NCBI GenBank assembly: GCA_944336625.1
Contig: CALVLF010000053.1
Coordinates: forward strand, 1 to 43,375
DNA: 43,375 bases
Source of the DNA: an uncultured Clostridia bacterium
GTDB lineage: Bacteria; Bacillota; Clostridia; Christensenellales; CAG-138
Direction: 5' to 3'
Shown in pieces: positions 25,132-33,084 of the stretch; the first letter of the stretch is position 1; each line of letters begins with the position of its first letter. The notes under the pieces were generated by a model. The model searched no databases. It was not told the DNA's origin and saw nothing but the letters and a program-made list of their open reading frames with translations. A program made the translations under genes and the position numbers.

Positions 25132-25164
25132 TTTGACGCCTGTTTGACGGTTTCTTTGTATCGT
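25132..25164 (+). promoter_or_regulatory. SARP-type direct repeat and likely promoter of the aminotransferase-iorAB operon
   Basis: TTTGACG occurs at 25132-25138 and 25143-25149, an 11-bp period with 4-bp spacers, the arrangement bound by SARP/BTAD activators. A weak -10-like hexamer TATCGT (25159-25164) lies 9 bp after the second repeat, where known SARP sites have about 8 bp. The operon's first codon is at 25222. The poor -10 fits an activator-dependent promoter. Confidence 0.55.
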
Positions 25165-25221
25165 AATAAATAGGATAAATAGCTCCATTCTGGAGCAAGA
25201 TTCAGGAAAGGAAGGGTTATT

Positions 25222-26319
25222 ATGATCGAAAAGTATGTGCGGCCGTGCGTACTGAACTGCCGGGACTACGTTCCGGGCAAGCCTGTTGAAGAGGTCCAGC
25301 GTGAACTTGGATTGACGGACGTATACAAGATGGCTTCCAATGAGAATCCTCTTGGCGTTTCCCCCAAGGCAATGGAAGCGATGCAGAACGAGCTCAATAA
25401 AGCGAACCGCTATCCGGAAAGCCTGTGCACAGATCTGGTAAATTGCCTAGCGGAAAAGCATGGCGTTTCCCAGGACTGCATTATGGTTGGCAATGGGCTT
25501 GATAACGTCATTACCCTGCTGGGCATGACATTCCTCACGGAAGATTCGGAAATCATCTACGGTGATATCACCTTCCCCGCTTATGGAAACATCGCCCGGA
25601 AGATGGGCGCCAAGTGTGTCGAGGTTCCCCTTACAGACAAAATGGAGCTGGACCTGGACGCCATGGCGGCTGCAATTACGGATAAGACCAAGATGATCTT
25701 CATCTGCAATCCAAATAACCCCACCGGTACCGTCGTTTCCCATAATGCATTCGCGGCATTTATCCAGAAGGTTCCTGAACATATCATCATCGTTTCTGAC
25801 GAAGCCTATTTTGAATTTGCAGATAACCCCGGCTTTGGCTCCATGATGGATATGCTGCCCCAGCGGGATACCCTGGTAGTACTGCGCACCTTCTCCAAGG
25901 TCTATGGCCTTGCTGCCCTGCGCGTTGGCTACGCGGTATCCAGCCCTGAGCTCATCCGCTATGTCCTCAAGCTCCGGGAACCTTTCCCCGTAAACCGCAT
26001 TGCCCAGGCCGGCGCCATTGCTGCCTTGAACGATAAGGAATTCGAAGAAAAAACCCTGAAGCTCAACAAGGCTGGCCGGGATTATTTCATGTCCGCTTTT
26101 GAAGAAATGGGCCTGAAATATTATGATTCCCAGACCAACTTCATCTATGTTGAGATCGATAAAAACGCGCAGGAGGTATTCCAGCGCATGCTGCAGGATG
26201 GCGTTATCGTCCGTCCCCAGTCCTTCCCCGGCCACCCCGATGCCCTGCGCATCTCTTTCGGCCTGGAAGAAGAGAATGAAATTACGCTGAAGTCCCTCAA
26301 GAAGGTTCTCGGCGAATAA
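25222..26319 (+). CDS. PLP-dependent aminotransferase, HisC-like
   Basis: 365 residues, fold-type I class II aminotransferase closest to histidinol-phosphate aminotransferases. Visible are YKMASNENPLGVSP near the N-terminus, NPNNPTGTVVS (about residues 161-171), the IVSDEAYFEFAD aspartate strand, the PLP lysine in TFSKVYGLAALRVGYA (about residue 231) and the carboxylate-binding arginine in DALRISFGLEEENE. Because the gene is followed 30 bp later by iorA and iorB and no other his genes are near, its likely job is transamination of aromatic amino acids to aryl-pyruvates rather than histidine synthesis. That is inference from context; the sequence alone would be annotated HisC. A GGAAAGGAAGGG ribosome binding site precedes the ATG. 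Confidence 0.88.
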   Translation: MIEKYVRPCVLNCRDYVPGKPVEEVQRELGLTDVYKMASNENPLGVSPKAMEAMQNELNKANRYPESLCTDLVNCLAEKHGVSQDCIMVGNGLDNVITLLGMTFLTEDSEIIYGDITFPAYGNIARKMGAKCVEVPLTDKMELDLDAMAAAITDKTKMIFICNPNNPTGTVVSHNAFAAFIQKVPEHIIIVSDEAYFEFADNPGFGSMMDMLPQRDTLVVLRTFSKVYGLAALRVGYAVSSPELIRYVLKLREPFPVNRIAQAGAIAALNDKEFEEKTLKLNKAGRDYFMSAFEEMGLKYYDSQTNFIYVEIDKNAQEVFQRMLQDGVIVRPQSFPGHPDALRISFGLEEENEITLKSLKKVLGE

Positions 26320-26349
26320 GTTGAAATTAAAAGACGGGAGAGACTTATT

Positions 26350-28215
26350 ATGAAAAGAATGATGATCAGCGGCAACGAAGCGGTAGCTTATGCTGCGCTC
26401 CATGCTGGCGCAAAGGTAATCAGTGGTTATCCTGGCACGCCCTCCTCTGAGGTTATCGGCTCCCTGATGAAGAAGCCTCCCTTTGAGGGCACCCATATTG
26501 AATGGAGCACCAACGAAAAGGTGGCCATCGAAGTTGCGGCTACCTGCGCCTGGGCTGGCAAGCGCGCCCTGTGCACCATGAAAATGTCCGGCTTGAACGT
26601 GGCCTATGACTCCATGATTGGTATTGCCCATTCCGGCGTTATTGGCGGCCTGGTGGTTTACGTGGCAGATGACCCTGGCACCACTTCCGGCATGTGCGAG
26701 CAGGATTCCCGCGGCTTTGCCCTGATGAGCGATATGGTCATGCTGGAGCCTGGCTCCGTTGCTGAGACCTACGACATGGTTAAGTACGCTTTTGATCTTT
26801 CCGAAAAGATCCAGGAGCCCGTATTCGTCCGTTCCGTTACGGTAGTGGCCCAGTCCCATGCCGTTGTGGATGTAGAGGACCGCACCATGCCGGATCCCAG
26901 CGTCCCCGTAGTGAAGAAGGACGTCAACAAATATGCCAAGGCCGGCGCCGCCATGTGCATGGCCCAGCATCAGAACTGCATCGACAACCTGAAGAAGGGC
27001 GCAGAGATCATTGAGAAAGATGGCCTGAACAAGCTGCACCTGGGCAAGAAGGGCGGCATCGGCATCATCTCCGTCAGCTCCGTTAAACCCTATGTGGAAG
27101 AAGGCCTGAACATCGCCGAGTCCATGGGTTGGAAGCGGGAAGATGTGAGCACCTTGGAAGCCATATGCACCATCCCCTTCCCGGATAACGAAATCCGCAA
27201 ACTCTTGGAGCATTGCGGCACCATCGTAGTAGCGGAAGAGCTGGAGCCCTATATGGAGCGGCAGGTCTGTATCCTGGCCTTCCAGACCGGGGCCAAGGTT
27301 CGCGTAGTTGGCAAGCTGGATGGCACCCTGAGCAGAATCGGCGCCTACAATGCGCTGAATGTGGCCAAGGGCGTCATGGCTGCCGCCAACCTGCCCTTTG
27401 ACGAGTCTATCATGACCGCCGGCGACGATGTGGCTGCCAAGTCTCTGCCCCGTCCCATCACCACCTGCGCCGGCTGCCCCCACCGCGGAACCTACCTGGC
27501 CATCAACAAGGCCATCCGCAATGCCAAGCTGAAGAAGGACGAAGTGATCGTTACGGGCGATATCGGCTGCACCATCCTGGGCATGAACCCTCCCTTCAAT
27601 ACGGTTTGGATGGAGATCTCCATGGGCGCTTCCATCCCCTGCGCGCACGGCTTCTATTTTGCTGGTGTGGATAAGCCCATTTTCGCCACCATCGGCGACT
27701 CCACCTTCATTCACAATGGCATGCCCGGCCTTGTAAACGCCGTACAGCATAACACCAACATCACGGTCATCATCATGGACAATGGCTGGACAGCCATGAC
27801 CGGTATGCAGGTCAACCCCAATACTGCCTCCGAGTTCCAGCGGGAAGGCGACGTGAACGTGGACCTGGTGGAGTTGGTGCAGCACATGGGCGTGAAGCAC
27901 TTCTATGTAACCGATCCCTATGATCTGGACGGCATGACTGCCGTGTTGGATGAGTGCCTCACCATCAAGGGTCTGAAGGTCGTCATTGCCCGCCGTGAGT
28001 GCGCCATTCAGGCTGGCCGCCGGAAGGTCAAGTATGCCAAGATGCATGTTGATGAGAATCTGTGCATCAACTGCAACGTTTGCATCAATACCACCGGTTG
28101 CTCCGCGCTGATCCCCGGCGAGAAGAATGTACACATTGATCCCAATGCCTGCAATGGCTGCAGCCTGTGCTCGCAGGTATGCCCCAAGAAGGCCATCATC
28201 AAGGAGGAGATCTAA
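26350..28215 (+). CDS. iorA: Indolepyruvate:ferredoxin oxidoreductase, alpha subunit
   Basis: 621 residues. The enzyme oxidatively decarboxylates indolepyruvate, phenylpyruvate and hydroxyphenylpyruvate to aryl-acetyl-CoA with ferredoxin as acceptor, or runs in reverse to make aromatic amino acids. The N-terminal pyrimidine-binding domain starts MKRMMISGNEAVAYAALHAG with SGYPGTPSSEV. The thiamine diphosphate motif is GDSTFIHNGM through MDNGWTAMTG (residues about 440-490). Two C-terminal 4Fe-4S sets are CINCNVCINTTGC and CNGCSLCSQVCPKKAI, the first one being atypical as usual in IorA. Full length with no defects; followed two bases later by iorB. Confidence 0.95.
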   Translation: MKRMMISGNEAVAYAALHAGAKVISGYPGTPSSEVIGSLMKKPPFEGTHIEWSTNEKVAIEVAATCAWAGKRALCTMKMSGLNVAYDSMIGIAHSGVIGGLVVYVADDPGTTSGMCEQDSRGFALMSDMVMLEPGSVAETYDMVKYAFDLSEKIQEPVFVRSVTVVAQSHAVVDVEDRTMPDPSVPVVKKDVNKYAKAGAAMCMAQHQNCIDNLKKGAEIIEKDGLNKLHLGKKGGIGIISVSSVKPYVEEGLNIAESMGWKREDVSTLEAICTIPFPDNEIRKLLEHCGTIVVAEELEPYMERQVCILAFQTGAKVRVVGKLDGTLSRIGAYNALNVAKGVMAAANLPFDESIMTAGDDVAAKSLPRPITTCAGCPHRGTYLAINKAIRNAKLKKDEVIVTGDIGCTILGMNPPFNTVWMEISMGASIPCAHGFYFAGVDKPIFATIGDSTFIHNGMPGLVNAVQHNTNITVIIMDNGWTAMTGMQVNPNTASEFQREGDVNVDLVELVQHMGVKHFYVTDPYDLDGMTAVLDECLTIKGLKVVIARRECAIQAGRRKVKYAKMHVDENLCINCNVCINTTGCSALIPGEKNVHIDPNACNGCSLCSQVCPKKAIIKEEI

Positions 28216-28217
28216 TT

Positions 28218-28823
28218 ATGCAGAAGCAATATGATATTTATATCGTAGGTTTAGGTGGCCAAGGCGTACTCACCATCGGCGACCTTCTGGCCCAGGCAGG
28301 CCTGGCCAAGGATATCCCCGTTAATTTCTATCCCCGCAAGGGCATGAGCCAGCGCGGCGGCTTTGTGCAGGGCCAGCTTCGCTTCGGCAGCTCCAATGTT
28401 GGCGCCAGCATTCCCCGCAAGGGAGCAGACCTGGTGGTTTCCATGGAACGCTCGGAAGCCCTCAAGTGCGCCGGCTATTGCAAGCCTGGCTGTGATTTCC
28501 TCCTCTATGACGATGTGTGGGTAACTACAGACGTTATCGCCAAGCGGGAAAAGTATCCTGAGCTGGACGATGTAAAGGCCGAGATCAAGACGGCCGGCGC
28601 GAATCTGTATTGCCTGAGCAGCGAGCATCTGCCCGTAGTCAATGGCGTGCCCGCCCGGGCGAACATGTTCATCCTGGGCGCCCTCCTTTCCAATACTTCC
28701 CTGAAGGAGCTCTTTACCCTGGACGAGATTATCTCCGCTCTGCAGAACTTTATGCCTAAAAACCTCGAGTCCAACATTGCCGCTGTAAAAGCTGGCTATG
28801 AATGCGCCCTGAAGGCTGAGTAA
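28218..28823 (+). CDS. iorB: Indolepyruvate:ferredoxin oxidoreductase, beta subunit
   Basis: 201 residues from the ATG at 28218, with AAGGAGGAG upstream at the end of iorA. It is the gamma-type domain of 2-oxoacid:ferredoxin oxidoreductases: DIYIVGLGGQGVLTIGDLLA at the start, then FYPRKGMSQRGGFVQGQLRFG and the DLVVSMERSEALKC strand. It forms the heterotetramer with IorA in the cytoplasm. The terminator at 28865-28903 ends the operon. Confidence 0.94.
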   Translation: MQKQYDIYIVGLGGQGVLTIGDLLAQAGLAKDIPVNFYPRKGMSQRGGFVQGQLRFGSSNVGASIPRKGADLVVSMERSEALKCAGYCKPGCDFLLYDDVWVTTDVIAKREKYPELDDVKAEIKTAGANLYCLSSEHLPVVNGVPARANMFILGALLSNTSLKELFTLDEIISALQNFMPKNLESNIAAVKAGYECALKAE

Positions 28824-28864
28824 GGATCCCTATTTTCAGTTCGCGCAATAGGTAAATCGCTTCG

Positions 28865-28903
28865 GCCAGGTATCCGGCTAAAATCCGGATGCCTGGCTTT
28901 TTT
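28865..28903 (+). terminator. Intrinsic terminator of the aminotransferase-iorAB operon
   Basis: GCCAGGTATCCGG (28865-28877) pairs with CCGGATGCCTGGC (28885-28897), one T-G wobble, followed by TTTTTTC. Confidence 0.92.
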
Positions 28904-29158
28904 CTTTCTAATATAAATAAGGAAAGCCCAGCCTACAATCCCTGGCTGCCAAAAGTGCAGCAGCAAGTATCATCATTAATTTATATTCTATATAAGGTTC
29001 TTTATATAGTTAGTATATGTAGATATTCGTATTTGTTTATTATATTGCGCACATACCCCTTCTTCCATTTTTTAACATAGCAGATTGTATCAGTTTTGCT
29101 GTAAAATTGGCGGAATATGTGATAATATAAGGATATCTATCCTATAAGAGGTATATCT
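28904..29158. other. AT-rich upstream region of the SpoIID-domain gene
   Basis: No gene seen. A possible promoter has TTGCTG (29096-29101), 19 bp and GATAAT (29121-29126) preceded by TGT, an extended -10. A short palindrome GGATA-TC-TATCC lies at 29131-29142, between this box and the start codon. An AGAGG ribosome binding site precedes 29159. Both site calls are weak. Confidence 0.35.
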
Positions 29159-32100
29159 ATGCGCAGAATCTTTGCGCTAGCCTTAGCGCTGGTTATTATT
29201 TTTTCCCTCCTTCCCCAGAGTGGGGCCCTTGCAGCTACGAATAGCTATGACACCATCCGCGTCAAGCTTTCTACCAATAACGCAACGGCCCTTTCTCTTT
29301 ATGCCTCCGGCAGCTATTTCATCAGGGAAAACGGTGCCTCCTTTTCCGGCGGCACGATTTCCGTCCGTTCCAACTTCGATGGTAGTTTGACCCTGAGCCA
29401 TTCTTCCCTGGGAATCCTTTATACCGGCAAGACCATCAGCCTTATGCGGGAAAAGATGGACAGAACCGCTGGGCATATCCAGCTAGGCAGCTACCGGTAT
29501 TTGGGACACTTTTATTTTTCTGCCCTGAGCAGCGGATATATTCAGGTGGTAAATGAGGTTCCTTTGGCACACTATCTCTATGGTGTGGTGAGCTATGAGA
29601 TGAGCAATACCTTCCCCATAGAGGCCCTCAAGGCCCAGGCCATTGCCGCCAAGTGTTATGTGCTCAGTCTCCTTTCCAGCAATGGCTCCTATGATATTGG
29701 CGATACCTCTAGTGACCAGGTCTACCGGGGCTATAATGCCAGCTATACCAATGTAATCGCTGCCGTGGATGCTACCCTACAAGAGGTACTGACCGTAAAT
29801 GGGCGGCTGCTTTGCACCTATTATGCCGCCAGCAACGGCGGGGAGACCATCCTGCCTAGCCAGGCCTGGAGCGGCCGCAGCGATGCGGGCTATGCGGTAG
29901 CGCAAGATCCTTACGATCTGCGTAACGTTTACAGCAAGCGGGAAACGGTTACCATCCCCCTAAACCAGGGGGGATCCATTAACCAGGGCATCTGGAACCT
30001 GCTCCTCGCAAAGGCCAGCGCCGCCACAGGGCAGAGCTGTAATTCCCTTTATAACATCGCGTCCTTTTCCCTCCATAGCCCTCGCTATTCCTCCCATACC
30101 CGGAATATGACAGCAGGCAGCGCTGTGGTCTCCGTGGGTACTACCAGCGGGAGCCGTATTGATAACGTCAACGTATCCTTCAGCACCACGGAGCTTTTGG
30201 CTTACCAGGCGGTAACAGATAGTACGCTGCGGGCCTTCTGGGGAGAACTTTCCCAGGATGGCACCCAATATTATATCTACCACCTGCGCTATGGACATGG
30301 GGTTGGTATGAGCCAGCGGGGCGCCCAGCAGGCCGCCACTGAGGGCCTTTCTTATCGGGATATCCTTCGCTTCTATTATCCGGGGGCCAGCTTTGGTACC
30401 ATATCCGTCCAGATGCCGGCGGACCCGGTGAATTCCCTGGCTTCTAACGGGGAGCAAACGGACTATGTGCTGGCCTACACTACCACCGGCGTTAATTTGC
30501 GGGCCGGCGCGGGCAGGGATTATATGTCTATCCTCATTCTCCCCGGCGGCGCCGAGCTTCGAGTCTATTCCCGGAATAATGGCTGGGCTCAGGTTTCCTA
30601 TGGGACTTACCAGGGATACGTTTATGAACAGTATATCGACTATGTCAACGGCTATCCCGCGTCTACCCCTACGCCTTCTCTGGCGCCCACGCCCTCCGCT
30701 ACCCCCAGTTCCACAGCGGCGCCCGGCGTGATCGCATTTGGCAGGGTAACGGGCCAGGGAGTCAATATCCGGACGGGTCCCAGTACAAGCTACCCCAGCC
30801 TTGGAAAGTTGGACAAGAATACTGCTCTCAATATCTATGGCCAGCAAAATGGCTGGTACAGCGTTTCTACGGACATGGGCAGCGGTTATATCATCAGCAG
30901 TTATGTGGCCATTACAGGTTTCCCTGTCTATACGCCTGTGGACGACGGCCTGGAGCAGCCTGTACAGACCATTCAGCCCAGCGCCACGGCTACGCCCGCC
31001 CCCACTTACGCCATTCCCATCGTAACCAGCGACCCGTATACGACGGTGCAGACGGGCCTTTTATCCACCGGCGGCGTAAATTTCCGGGAAGGGCCGGATA
31101 CCAGCTACAGGAGCATGGGCAAACTGAGCAAGAACACTGGGGGGTATATATTAGGCCGGGATGGCGACTGGTATAAAGTCCTGATCGATGGGCAAACCGG
31201 CTATGTTTATGACAGTTACATTACGGTCACCGGCACCGCCCGCATCGACAGCGAGGGAAATGTGGAGGGTGCGCCGCCCAAGGGAAGCATCGGCCTGGGC
31301 AAAGCCACTGGCAATGTTTATCTGCGTAAGGGACCGGGCACCAGCAATACTGCCATCACCATTCTTCGCCCCGATACGGAAGTAGTCCTTTACGCACTAG
31401 AAGATGGCTGGTATAAGGTAGAGCTGGAGGATGGAACCGAAGGCTATGTCAGCTCCAAATATATCGCCGTGACCCAGAGCTACAATTCTTCCATTACCGG
31501 CGGCGGTTCTTCCGGCAGCGGCTCCGATGGTACATCTACGGAAGCCGAGGGGAGCCCTGGCGTTACTACGACGGATGTAAATTTCCGGCAAGGACCATCT
31601 ACCAGCACAAAAAAGCTGGGGCGCATCGAGGAAGGTGCCTCCATAACCATATTGGCTACGGAAGGCAGCTGGCGCAAGGTAATCTATAATGGAACTACTG
31701 GCTATATTTATGGAAAATATGTAAAGGAACTGGAAAGCAGCAGCCAGGAGACCATCGTTTCCCCAGAGGCCTCGCCAGCCCCCAGCCTGCCTGCAGGCGC
31801 CTCGGTAGAACTGGCTTCGGGCTCCGCCGGCGGCAAGGTCAATCTGCGAAAGGGGCCCAGCACGGAGGCGGAAAAAATCGAACTCCTGCCCAAGGGAACG
31901 TCCCTGCATATCTTAGGCCAATGCGGAGACTGGTATTATGTCCTTTATAATGGGCAAACGGGCTTTGCGTATAAGGCATATATCCGGGTGGAAAGTCAAG
32001 GAGCCGCAGGCATTCCTACGGTAAGCGCGGCTATTTCCCCCAGGCAATGTACCACCACTGCCGAGGTAAACATGCGCACCGGGGCCAGCACCTCCAGCTC

Positions 32101-32224
32101 TATCATCACTTTGATCGATCATCGGGAGACGGTAACGGTTTACTATGTCCTCAACGGTTGGTGCCTTGTGCGCTATGGAGGCGTATTCGGCTATGTCACC
32201 AGCCAGTATGTGGATCTGGGCTGA
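29159..32224 (+). CDS. Secreted SpoIID/LytB-domain protein with seven SH3b repeats
   Basis: 1021 residues. A signal peptide (residues 1-25, ending ALA-A) is followed by a SpoIID domain (about 90-410): VNEVPLAHYLYGVVSYEMSN, then FPIEALKAQAIAAKCYVL, CTYYAASNGGET and the C-terminal GHGVGMSQRGAQQAA. SpoIID is the lytic transglycosylase of spore engulfment; LytB-like proteins act on vegetative walls. After a Pro/Thr/Ser linker come seven SH3b modules of 55-62 residues, each with the VN(L/I/F)RxGPxT core and a GY(V/I)xxxYI end, starting roughly at nt 30468, 30735, 31050, 31290, 31560, 31800 and 32040. They would bind peptidoglycan. Linkers rich in Ser/Thr/Pro vary while cores stay alike. Bacillus SpoIID lacks this SH3 array and has a membrane anchor, so this is more likely a wall-remodelling relative than SpoIID itself. 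Confidence 0.9.
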   Translation: MRRIFALALALVIIFSLLPQSGALAATNSYDTIRVKLSTNNATALSLYASGSYFIRENGASFSGGTISVRSNFDGSLTLSHSSLGILYTGKTISLMREKMDRTAGHIQLGSYRYLGHFYFSALSSGYIQVVNEVPLAHYLYGVVSYEMSNTFPIEALKAQAIAAKCYVLSLLSSNGSYDIGDTSSDQVYRGYNASYTNVIAAVDATLQEVLTVNGRLLCTYYAASNGGETILPSQAWSGRSDAGYAVAQDPYDLRNVYSKRETVTIPLNQGGSINQGIWNLLLAKASAATGQSCNSLYNIASFSLHSPRYSSHTRNMTAGSAVVSVGTTSGSRIDNVNVSFSTTELLAYQAVTDSTLRAFWGELSQDGTQYYIYHLRYGHGVGMSQRGAQQAATEGLSYRDILRFYYPGASFGTISVQMPADPVNSLASNGEQTDYVLAYTTTGVNLRAGAGRDYMSILILPGGAELRVYSRNNGWAQVSYGTYQGYVYEQYIDYVNGYPASTPTPSLAPTPSATPSSTAAPGVIAFGRVTGQGVNIRTGPSTSYPSLGKLDKNTALNIYGQQNGWYSVSTDMGSGYIISSYVAITGFPVYTPVDDGLEQPVQTIQPSATATPAPTYAIPIVTSDPYTTVQTGLLSTGGVNFREGPDTSYRSMGKLSKNTGGYILGRDGDWYKVLIDGQTGYVYDSYITVTGTARIDSEGNVEGAPPKGSIGLGKATGNVYLRKGPGTSNTAITILRPDTEVVLYALEDGWYKVELEDGTEGYVSSKYIAVTQSYNSSITGGGSSGSGSDGTSTEAEGSPGVTTTDVNFRQGPSTSTKKLGRIEEGASITILATEGSWRKVIYNGTTGYIYGKYVKELESSSQETIVSPEASPAPSLPAGASVELASGSAGGKVNLRKGPSTEAEKIELLPKGTSLHILGQCGDWYYVLYNGQTGFAYKAYIRVESQGAAGIPTVSAAISPRQCTTTAEVNMRTGASTSSSIITLIDHRETVTVYYVLNGWCLVRYGGVFGYVTSQYVDLG

Positions 32225-32283
32225 GTTGTTACAAGGCATATGGCAAAGCAGCTAGAAGCGCCTACCCAGTTGCAATATGCAAC

Positions 32284-32320
32284 AAAGGCATTGACCCCGC
32301 AAAGGGGCCAATGCCTTTTT
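32284..32320. terminator. Terminator between the SpoIID-domain gene and spoVT
   Basis: AAAGGCATTGACCCC (32284-32298) pairs with GGGGCCAATGCCTTT (32304-32318) with one mismatch, and TTTTT follows on the plus strand. On the minus strand the tail is TTTGTT, so it may serve both convergent genes. Confidence 0.88.
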
Positions 32321-32350
32321 CCTGTCTTTTTGCTAGGATGGCGCGGCCTT

Positions 32351-32896
32351 TTAGGTCTCCATCTGTTTCCCCATAAAATGGGCGGCCGTTTCGCAAAGCT
32401 TAAGCTCTACCTCCCCCATATTGGAGGCCTCCTTGCTTAGCATGAGAACCGCCCCAATGGCATCACCGCCGGCCAGAATGGGAACAACTACCGCCGCGGT
32501 ATATTCTCCCGCTTCCCCATGGAACAGCGGAATCATGGTGCCCTGGGCCGTGCTGAATGCACCCCGCTCCCGGCGCTTCATAAGCCGCTCCACCTCTTCA
32601 CTGATAGGCCTGTCCATCAGCTCCCGCTTGCTCCCTCCCGCAACGGCGATAACAGCATCCTTATCGCAAATTACCGCCGTATGCCCCAGGGATTGATAAA
32701 GGGATTCGGCATATTCTTTTGCAAAATCCCCCAATTCGCCGATGGGGGAATACTTTTTTAAAATCACTTCTCCGTCCCTATCTGTAAATATTTCAAGCGG
32801 ATCGCCTTCGCGTATGCGAAGTGTCCTGCGGATTTCCTTGGGGATGACTACGCGCCCGAGCTCATCGATGCGCCTGACAATGCCTGTTGCTTTCAA
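32351..32896 (-). CDS. spoVT: Stage V sporulation protein T
   Basis: 181 residues beginning at a TTG with GGAGG 9 bp upstream. The N-terminal AbrB/SpoVT DNA-binding domain is MKATGIVRRIDELGRVVIPK, continuing EIRRTLRIREGDPLEIF (residues 1-37). The C-terminal GAF-like domain runs from about residue 55 to the end. In Bacillus SpoVT is made in the forespore under sigma-G and tunes sigma-G genes, including germination genes. The near-consensus sigma-G promoter upstream agrees with this. The gene order is not that of Bacillus. Confidence 0.94.
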   Translation of the reverse strand: MKATGIVRRIDELGRVVIPKEIRRTLRIREGDPLEIFTDRDGEVILKKYSPIGELGDFAKEYAESLYQSLGHTAVICDKDAVIAVAGGSKRELMDRPISEEVERLMKRRERGAFSTAQGTMIPLFHGEAGEYTAAVVVPILAGGDAIGAVLMLSKEASNMGEVELKLCETAAHFMGKQMET

Positions 32897-32937
32897 TGCC
32901 CTATTCCTCCTGTAATGTGGTTCTTTGGCTGTAGGAC

Positions 32938-32967
32938 TAGTATTTGTAAGCAGGCAGAATGTAATGC
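32938..32967 (-). promoter_or_regulatory. Sigma-G-like promoter of spoVT
   Basis: On the minus strand GCATT (32963-32967), 18 bp and AATACTA (32938-32944) match the sigma-G pattern G-[AC]-ATR / CATNNTA except for the R and the first C. It lies about 40 bp before the start codon. Confidence 0.6.
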
Positions 32968-33018
32968 GGGGTTTTCAGTGGTGTTTTTTGCCATAGGATA
33001 ATTCCGTAAATAGGCAAA

Positions 33019-33043
33019 GCAGCAGGGCCCATATGCCTGCTGC
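33019..33043 (-). terminator. Possible terminator of the aldo/keto reductase gene
   Basis: GCAGCAGG (33019-33026) pairs with CCTGCTGC (33036-33043); on the minus strand it is followed by TTTGCCTATTT, a weak tail. Confidence 0.45.
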
Positions 33044-33084
33044 CGTTCTGCATAAAAATATCCTGTTTTGATGGCTGCCCTATA

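Noticed and set aside
25447-28134. 895-codon open frame antisense to the aminotransferase and iorA
   Set aside because: It spans two unrelated sense genes, its His/Gly/Ala-rich translation resembles no protein, and both sense genes are clearly real.
28889-29080. 63-codon frame after the iorB terminator
   Set aside because: It begins inside the terminator region and reads AT-rich non-coding DNA.
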